From NCBI GenBank assembly GCA_030247855.1, contig JAPDRN010000246.1, forward strand, positions 1-22,244: 22,244 bases of DNA, given 5' to 3'. Of this stretch, positions 15,923 to 22,244 are shown piece after piece (the stretch's first letter is position 1; the number at the start of each line of letters is the position of its first letter). The position numbers were made by a program, and so were the translations under genes. This DNA is from Knufia peltigerae (taxonomy: Eukaryota > Ascomycota > Eurotiomycetes > Chaetothyriales > Trichomeriaceae). The notes beneath the pieces were generated by a model, which had not been told where the DNA came from, ran no database searches, and saw only the letters and a program-made list of their open reading frames with translations.

Positions 15923-17284
15923 ATGGGGTCGATATCAGAGCCTAAGAACTCAACGCTCGAAGCGGCGCTCTCACAAGCCCATGAAGAATATACACAGAAC
16001 CACCCAGCATCCAACAAGAACTATGCAGAAGCTTGCAACTATATGCCAGGGGGCAACACCAGAACGGTCCTGTTTTCCAATCCTTTCCCGCTCACAATCG
16101 ACTCAGGCGAGTCTTGCTATTTGAATACTATTGATGGCAATCGTTATGTCGACTTCCTAGGTGAATACACCGCCGCCATATATGGTCACAACCACCCCGA
16201 AATCAAGGCTGCTGTTCAGAAAGCTCTCGACGGTGGCTGGAATTATGGTGCACATAACAAACTCGAACCTGACCTTGCTAGGGCGGTGTGTGAACGATTT
16301 CCTCCTATTGATCTAGTCCGTTTTGTCAATTCTGGGACAGAAGCCAACATGATGGCCATCGCTACGGCCATGGCTGTCACGGGTAGGAAAAAGATCCTGC
16401 TGTTCAAGAAAGGATACCATGGATCAACAATCTCGGGAAAGGTTGCGTCTGGCAAACCGACCATCAATCTACCTCATGAGTTCGTGCTAGGAACATACAA
16501 CGATGTTCAAGGCACCGCAGACATCGTCAGATCACTGCCCAAAGATAGCCTAGCTGCCATCCTCGTTGAACCGATGCTGGGGAGTGGAGGGTGTTTCGCA
16601 GGCACCTCAGAATTCTTACAAACACTTCGCCAGCTCGCGGATGAGACCAAAGCTATCCTTATTTTTGACGAAGTCATGACTAGCCGTCTCGACTACCGTG
16701 GCCTGGGCTCGACGGTGGGAATCACTCCAGATTTGATGACCCTAGGGAAATATATCGGTGGTGGAATGAGTTTTGGAGCGTTCGGCGGGAGAAAGGATAT
16801 CATGCAGCTTTACGACCCGAGGACAGGATCTCTTGAGCACCCTGGTACATTCAACAATAATGTTTTCACGATGAGCGCCGGTATAGCTGGCAGCAAGCTA
16901 TTGACCAAGGAAAAGCTCGATGCTTTGAACGCATTGGGTGATTCTTTACGCCAAAAAGTCACAACTTTACTGTTGGCAAGAGGTATCAAAGGTACGATGC
17001 CATCTTCTCCTGTGGCTGACGACATGCAAGTGGCCGAACACCCACAACGGCCGCCGAAAATGTTTATCAACGGTGTTGGCAGTCTGAATGCAATTCATTT
17101 TGCAGGTCCGGACAGAGAGGCCCTGCAGAGTTTGTATTACCATCATATGCTGCAAAGTGGAATATACATGGCTCCGAGAGGTTTTGTTGCGTTGAATATT
17201 ATGCTGACGGAAGACCATGTTGGGCAGTTTCTGGAAGCCACCGAGGCCTTTTGTGATAAGTTTGATAGATTCCTGCAGTGGTAG
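15923..17284 (+). CDS. Class III aminotransferase, glutamate-1-semialdehyde 2,1-aminomutase-like
   Basis: PLP enzyme of 453 aa with no intron, unlike most neighbours. The ATG at 15923 sits in a strong CACCATGG context; the longer open frame begins only at a GTG (15845). Motifs: MPGGNTRTVL (41-50), GHNHPEIKAAV (88-98), NSGTEANM (136-143) for the cofactor phosphate, the aromatic YHG (165-167) stacking on PLP, FDEVMTSR (248-255) and the Schiff-base lysine K276 in TLGKYIGGGMSFGAFGGR. The order and spacing fit the HemL branch (bacterial enzymes about 430 aa). Fungi make 5-aminolevulinate from glycine and succinyl-CoA and do not need HemL, so a different amino-group transfer is likely, perhaps in catabolism or a specialised pathway. 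Head-to-head with a class I/II aminotransferase. Bacterial ancestry is possible but not tested. Confidence 0.92.
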   Translation: MGSISEPKNSTLEAALSQAHEEYTQNHPASNKNYAEACNYMPGGNTRTVLFSNPFPLTIDSGESCYLNTIDGNRYVDFLGEYTAAIYGHNHPEIKAAVQKALDGGWNYGAHNKLEPDLARAVCERFPPIDLVRFVNSGTEANMMAIATAMAVTGRKKILLFKKGYHGSTISGKVASGKPTINLPHEFVLGTYNDVQGTADIVRSLPKDSLAAILVEPMLGSGGCFAGTSEFLQTLRQLADETKAILIFDEVMTSRLDYRGLGSTVGITPDLMTLGKYIGGGMSFGAFGGRKDIMQLYDPRTGSLEHPGTFNNNVFTMSAGIAGSKLLTKEKLDALNALGDSLRQKVTTLLLARGIKGTMPSSPVADDMQVAEHPQRPPKMFINGVGSLNAIHFAGPDREALQSLYYHHMLQSGIYMAPRGFVALNIMLTEDHVGQFLEATEAFCDKFDRFLQW

Positions 17285-17532
17285 TATAATTGTACCGAAC
17301 TCAACAGACCATGAACACTTCGCTGTTTGTATATAGCAATTGATGATGAAGAATCGAAGTCGAACCATGGATTCTCCGTTCTCGTAGGGAGTAAACAAAA
17401 GCCCAATTACGCTATTCCGAACAGCGCCTAGACGATCAACCAAATGTCGTGCCCTTGTGACAACGCGGAGACTTCGCACGAATTTGTTCCTTGCATCAAC
17501 ATCGAGTGTGGCTTGAAGACAAAACCGTCAAA

Positions 17533-18626
17533 ATGAGCTTGCCTTCGGGCTTCAAATGGAGTGCAATACTCTTGATTGTCATTCTCTCATTTGCAGGAAT
17601 TTCGCAAGCCTCAATAGGAGATCGACTCCCTGACTTTCGCGATTGCGTCCGAGTAAGTTTTGAAACCAACCCAGCTTCAAAAGCTCAAGTTTGCCAACCG
17701 ATGTAGGTATGCATCGAAGAGAACTGTGACACAGGCAAGGCCAAGCTCCCCCTGCACCTTCGACTGCTCCTGTGGGATTGTCCTTCAGAATGCGACTACA
17801 CATGTCAACATGTTATCACCGATCAACGCGTGGCTAGAGACCCGCCGATGATCGAACCTGTTGTCCAGTATCATGGGAAATGGCCGTTTTATCGATTCCT
17901 GGGCATGCAGGAGCCATTTTCGGTGCTCTTTTCTTTGATGAACTTTCTCGCTCATCGAGAAGGCATGCAGAGGCTCCGTGAGGCAATTCCGGCACGTTAT
18001 TCTCTTCGACCATATTATCTCTGCTTCGGCTACTTTGGACTGGCGAGTTGGATCTTCAGCATGCTCTTCCACACACGAGACTTCAACCTCACGGAAAAAC
18101 TTGACTATTTTGCTGCCGGTGCCAGTGTACTCTACGGCATGTACTTTACTGTCATTCGCGTGTTCAGACTCGATCATAGAACACCTACCAAGCAGAGCAT
18201 TCTGCGGTTCTGGACTCTCGTCTGCATCTCACTCTACGTGACTCATGTCACCTACCTGACGGCTTGGAGCTGGGACTACACATACAACATGGCGGCCAAT
18301 GTAGCCTGTGGTCTGGTCCAAAATGTGCTCTGGAGTTGGTTTAGCATTTCACGATATCGTAAACTGCAAAAGACATGGGCGGCCTGGCCAGGGTTGATCG
18401 TGGCATGGATCATTATGGCTATGAGTCTGGAACTGTTTGATTTCCCACCTTTCTGGGGCATGATTGATGCGCACAGTCTGTGGCATCTAGGGACAGTCAT
18501 TCCGACGATATGGTGGTATAGGTGAGTGAAGATATCTTGCGTCGTGCGATCTACTAATCCACGTGAACTAGCTTTTTGATCAAGGACGCGCAAGAGGACC
18601 TTGCCAGCGAACGTCTCAAGGCCTGA
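17533..18626 (+). CDS. PER1: Per1/PGAP3-family GPI-lipid remodelling protein
   Basis: ER membrane protein that removes the sn-2 acyl chain of the GPI anchor (GPI phospholipase A2 step of lipid remodelling). It is 329 aa with exons 17533-17652, 17707-18521 and 18572-18626; introns are 54 nt (GTAAGT...TGTAG) and 50 nt (GTGAGT...CTACTAATCCACGTGAACTAG). The signal peptide is MSLPSGFKWSAILLIVILSF (1-20) onward to about 27. A Cys-rich lumenal segment follows (DCVRVCIEENCDTG, WDCPSECDYTCQHVI). About seven membrane spans come next. Family motifs: HGKWPFYRFLGMQEPFSVLF, FHTRDFNLTEKLDYF and DFPPFWGMIDAHSLWHL, carrying the conserved His/Asp of the CREST superfamily. Length is close to yeast Per1 (357). 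The start is ATG 17533, ahead of the signal peptide. Splicing is certain because both joins restore conserved segments. Confidence 0.95.
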
Positions 18627-19248
18627 TCATGTCGGTAAGCCGAAGCCGAACTCTCCGATCAGAAATCGAGGCTACGGAGAAAAAGCAAGTTCAGTGGGTG
18701 TGGAAATGGACAGCGCTTGGATATCTGGAGAGCGGTCAAGAGTCTGGGGGAGCAACTAGCCACTCTATCCCATCTGTACAGATGCATATTACAATGCAGC
18801 AAAAAGGAATTTTGGGGGGTTGGCGACGATCTGTTTTTAGGGCTTACCAGGCTGGTTTAGGCCTCGGGCTTAACAAAATGCCCCCCCCACGCCAGTCAAC
18901 GGGCCGGGCGCCATTGGCCGAAAGCATCACTAGTCAGGCACCTGATAGAGGGGGGGAAAGTTGAGGCTTCTATGTGACACAACGTTGTGGGTAGTGGCGG
19001 GACATAAAAGAAAACTCAAGTGAATTTTGGTCTGACGATTCGCCTCTCAACGCATTTTACGTGATTAACTTTTCGTCTGACAAACCCAGTTTCCCTCCCA
19101 CCTCGATCGCTGCCCGCATTCCAAACACTGATCTTTGTCTCTTTTCGCAACAACACTCTCGTCTGCATATCGGCTCTAGATAACCTCTATAGAACTTGTT
19201 TCATCTTCTACTACGAGCGGGCGCCTTGTGCGCACTGCAATTTCCACC
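18627..19248. other. Intergenic spacer upstream of AGM1
   Basis: This 622-base segment holds the PER1 3' UTR and the AGM1 promoter. An open frame 18629-18964 (+) begins three bases after the PER1 stop, but resembles nothing and contains poly-C and poly-G runs. A TATA-like CATAAAAG lies near 19004-19011, and the last 180 bases before the ATG are pyrimidine-rich. Confidence 0.5.
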
Positions 19249-21219
19249 ATGACTTCTTACAACCCCCGAGATTCCGTCTTCAATCAGCCTAAACCCGTCG
19301 TCCATCTTCCGCAAGACCTCCTACAATCCATCACCAAGGCCGTGCAACCCTACCCGATCCCGGAAGGAAAGAAGTACGAATATGGTACCGCTGGTGTATG
19401 TATAGGTTCAGACTCTTCTGACAATTGTGCTGACCGATCCTCCACTACAGTTTCGGATGAAAGCGTAAGAAACCCTTCAGCTGCGTCAGACGTTGCCCTG
19501 TGATCGAGGATCGGTTCGCTGACAAGAGTATGGATGTAGCAATACTGGCCTGGATCATGTCATGTTCACAGTCGGTCTCACGGCCGCAGCTCGGTCAAAA
19601 AAGCGCAATGCCACAATCGGTATCATGATCACAGCCAGCCACAATCCAGCCGACGACAACGGAGTCAAGTTGGTCGATCCTATGGTAAATTCTAACCGCC
19701 TCGCTTGTAGTATAAGACTAACCATTTGATTCCAGGGCGATATGCTCGAGGTATGCTCGTCTCACACTCGTACCGGCTCATACTGATTTTGAAAGCAATC
19801 CTGGGAACAATGTGCGACCACCCTAGCCAACACACCCAACGATGGACTTGCAAAGGCATACGAAGAGCTGGTCAACGAGACACTTGTGGATGAGATCCGT
19901 CAACTTCACGAACGTGCCGCAAAGGTTGTCTTTGCCCGCGACACCCGCGCCTCAGGACCCTACCTAGTCACTGCGCTCAAGGCTGCGCTGGACGCCGTCA
20001 AGGTCGAGTACACTGATTATGGTATCATGACGACTCCTCAACTGCACTACATTGTTCGCTGTGTCAATACTATGAACACTCCATACGCCTTTGGTGAACC
20101 GACTGAGCAGGGTTACTATGAGAAGATGGCCAATGCTTTCAAGACGCTGATGTATGGACGAAACATCCAAGGCTCGGTGACTGTCGACTGTGCCAACGGT
20201 GTTGGTGGACCCAAGTTGAAAGAGTTGATCAAATATCTTCCGAGTGCAAAAGAAGGCGGAATCGACATCAAGGTTGTCAACGATGACGTTGTTAGGCCAG
20301 AAGCTCTCAATTTCGAGGTGAGTTATTGGCGGTCGTCGAGGAACGATACTGACTGTGCCAGTGCGGAGCGGACTATGTGAAAACCAAGCAACGAGCACCA
20401 CCTAGTTCAAACGCTCAGCCAGGAGACCGATGCTGCTCACTCGACGGCGATGCTGATCGTATCGTTTACTACTACACGGATGAGCAGAAAACCTTCCACC
20501 TTTTGGATGGTGATCGAATTGCCACCCTAGGAGCGGTTTTCTTGGCTGATATGACTCGAGTCGCTGGAATAGACAGCAAGGTCAAGATTGGACTCGTCCA
20601 AACTGCATATGCCAACGGTGCTGCTACGGAGTACGTGGAGAAGGTCTTAAAACTACCTGTCACCATCACGCCAACCGGTGTCAAGCATCTTCACCATGCT
20701 GCGGCACGTTACGACATCGGTGTATACTTTGAGGCGAATGGACATGGTACAGTCTTGTTCTCAGACAACGCCATCAAAGTGATCAAAGAATCCGAGCCAA
20801 AGTCTCCCGGGCAGAAACATGCACTTGACTCGCTCCGTGCTTGTGTTGACCTGATCAACCAAGCCGTGGGCGACGCCATTTCAGACATGCTCTTCGCCGA
20901 GGTAGTCCTCGCCCACAAGACTTGGACCCTCGAGAACTGGCGCAACACCTACATCGACCTGCCCAATCGTCTGGTACGAATCGAGGTCCGTGACCGATCC
21001 ATGTTCAAGACGACGGACGCGGAGCGCAAGCTGGAGTCGCCCAAGGGTGCTCAAGAGGAGATTGACAAACTTTGTCAGATGTACGTCAAGGGACGAGCGT
21101 TCGCCAGAGCTTCGGGCACGGAAGATGCGGTTCGCGTCTACGCCGAGGCCCATTCCAAGACCGAAGCGGACAAGCTGGCCCAGCAGGTCTCGGAGGTCGT
21201 TCGCAAATACGGGGTCTAG
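19249..21219 (+). CDS. PCM1: Phosphoacetylglucosamine mutase (AGM1/PCM1)
   Basis: Converts GlcNAc-6-P to GlcNAc-1-P in cytosolic UDP-GlcNAc synthesis, feeding chitin, N-glycans and GPI anchors. It is 566 aa (yeast 557). Exons are 19249-19395, 19451-19464 (14 nt), 19540-19684, 19736-19750 (15 nt), 19796-20317 and 20362-21219; introns are 55, 75, 51, 45 and 44 nt. Alpha-D-phosphohexomutase landmarks: the phosphoserine loop TASHNP with S87, metal loop DGDADR (309-314), sugar-binding FEANGHGT, and phosphate loop RASGTEDAVR (530-539). The joins restore GTAG/FRMKA/NTGLDHVMF and VDPM/GDMLE/QSWEQC, as in known family members, so both microexons are needed. The start ATG 19249 sits in CCACCATGA; longer reading begins at GTG only. 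Expected to be essential in fungi by family knowledge. Confidence 0.96.
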
Positions 21220-21688
21220 AAGATCCACGAACAGCCCGACGGTCTGCTCGTTGGGTACGAGATATTGTCTTGGAAAATACGTCCTCGTGGACACACCACG
21301 TGATGACTTGTTTGTTGATGATGAATGAAACCGAGAGCAGGCTCGAATGGATGGATGGGATTGCTTAGCATGTTCTCTTACCCCTGGGCATTGGGATGGA
21401 CGGGATTGATTGATTTTGATCATTGCTCACTCACTCATTGACCGGCGTCTCAGGGAGGTGTTGCATAGTCCGGGTAGCCACTGGATGGCGCGCATTATCT
21501 CACAGTCAAGGGTACATAGGTACCTACTCTGTAAACGTGAGAACCACACGGAAAAAAGTTGTTTGTTTTGTCCATTTTAGAACCAAAAAAAAAGGAGAAA
21601 CCAAGAAACCAAGAAATTGCCCTCGAATTCAATTTACCATTCCATTGCTTGTGTTCGCCTATGGCTCAAAAAAATTCTGACTTTGTTT
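21220..21688. other. Convergent spacer AGM1 / MaoC gene
   Basis: This 469-base spacer between two stop codons holds both 3' UTRs. It contains an A9 run near 21586-21594 and no recognisable gene or RNA. Several overlapping open frames here are antisense to the MaoC exon or noncoding. Confidence 0.5.
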
Positions 21689-22227
21689 TCACAATTTACT
21701 CTTGCCACCGTCTACACACTTCATCAACGCCCGGCCGTTGCTCAAGACGACTTTCCCGTCGACCTCTGTGACGAAGCGGACCTCCTCCCAAACCCCGTCC
21801 TTGATCTCCCCGGTCCTCCAGATCTTGGTGACGAGCTTCTGGCTGGGCTTGACGGGGGCCGCGAACCGGGCCTGGAACTCCTTCATGTTGGCCGGATCAC
21901 TGCCGCCCATCTCCTTGAGGAGGGCGTGGGCCGCGTTGTTCCAGCTGAAGAGGCCGTGCATGATGGCGCCACCGAAACCCATCTTCTTGCCCGGTTCGGG
22001 AGTGGCATGTAGAGGATTGTAATCACCATTCAACCTAGATTTTTGTCAGTCCTCATATTCCGATCGTTGTTTTTGTTCTGTCTGGGTGTTTCCCTCTTGA
22101 CTCTTGCTTCTTGGAGTATATCTGTGGGGGGGAGGAGGGGCCTGTGTTTTTTTGGGGGGGGGGGGGGGGGTTAGGTTTTAACAGAGAAATACCGATATAA
22201 ATTTGCACACTCGGGTGTAAGTTTAGT
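21689..22227 (-). CDS. Peroxisomal MaoC-like (hydratase 2) dehydratase, partial, N-terminus off window
   Basis: C-terminal part of a hot-dog-fold enoyl-CoA hydratase 2-type enzyme. Visible exons are 22227-22193 and 22034-21689, separated by a 158-nt intron (GTATTT...CTGACAAAAATCTAG). The join gives LTPECANLYRLNGDYNPLHA, matching the hydratase 2 signature with catalytic Asp and His in GDYNPLH, followed by GFGGAIMHGLFSWNNA. The protein ends SKL, a canonical PTS1 peroxisomal signal, so it likely acts in peroxisomal beta-oxidation or a peroxisomal acyl-CoA step. The preceding exon must end off the window: an in-frame TAG at 22230-22228 also forms the AG acceptor for the exon at 22227. It could be a stand-alone MaoC protein or the end of a multifunctional protein (Fox2 type); the wording after GDYNPLH favours the stand-alone kind. 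Confidence 0.88.
22154..22170. repeat. G17 homopolymer
   Basis: Seventeen consecutive G on the plus strand (C17 in the sense of the gene), preceded by T7 and by a second G-rich run at 22125-22140. It sits inside the 158-nt intron of the MaoC gene, which explains why that intron is two to three times longer than the others here. The exact length is prone to sequencing error. Confidence 0.85.
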
Positions 22228-22244
22228 CTAATGGACCTTGTCGG

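Noticed and set aside
18629..18964. Frame starting three bases after the PER1 stop, with ATGTCGGTAAGC
   Set aside because: Likely 3' UTR: no conserved content, includes poly-C/poly-G runs, and PER1 is already complete at its family length.
13563..21219. A biosynthetic gene cluster around the two aminotransferases
   Set aside because: Flanking genes are housekeeping (PER1, AGM1); no PKS, NRPS, terpene or oxidoreductase core, no transporter and no regulator.

Overview
The window is nuclear DNA from a filamentous ascomycete (Pezizomycotina). The evidence is short introns (44-83 nt, one of 158 nt) with GTAAGT/GTACGT/GTATGT donors, several with CTAAC- or CTGAC-like branch points just before the acceptor, ordinary eukaryotic housekeeping genes, pyrimidine-rich leaders and long intergenic spacers. 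The exact class cannot be fixed from sequence alone. Recurrent TACTCCGTAC-type motifs in the spacers would fit Eurotiomycetes, but that is only an impression.

Layout, left to right. 1-1222 (-) is the N-terminal part of the U2 snRNP SF3b subunit 2 (SF3B2/Cus1), cut by the window edge. 1660-2568 (-) is a secreted CAP/SCP (PR-1/Pry-like) protein. 2569-6850 is a 4.3 kb gene-poor stretch with microsatellites and GTAC-rich palindromes. 6851-7021 (+) is a tiny protein built of five GRGGYN repeats. 7734-9596 (-) is the mitochondrial tRNA-modifying GTPase Mss1/MnmE. 10064-10859 (-) and 12522-13209 (+) are two divergently transcribed paralogues of an unrecognised family. Both have a disordered basic/Q-rich body, a near-identical C-terminal beta-type motif ending HGDLTLxLLN, and an intron before the last codons. 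13563-15196 (-) and 15923-17284 (+) are two divergent PLP-dependent aminotransferases (class I/II and glutamate-1-semialdehyde-aminomutase-like class III). 17533-18626 (+) is the ER GPI-lipid remodelling protein Per1/PGAP3. 19249-21219 (+) is phosphoacetylglucosamine mutase (AGM1/PCM1) with six exons, two of them microexons. 21689-22227 (-) is the C-terminal part of a peroxisomal MaoC-type hydratase ending in SKL.

Most genes are unlinked housekeeping functions: splicing, mitochondrial tRNA modification, GPI anchors, UDP-GlcNAc synthesis and peroxisomal lipid metabolism. The accessory-looking part is the centre: the GRGGYN repeat gene, the divergent HGDLTL paralogue pair, and the divergent aminotransferase pair that may share one promoter. 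No transposon, tRNA, rRNA or CRISPR was found. Gene models rest on reading frames and splice consensus, not on transcripts.
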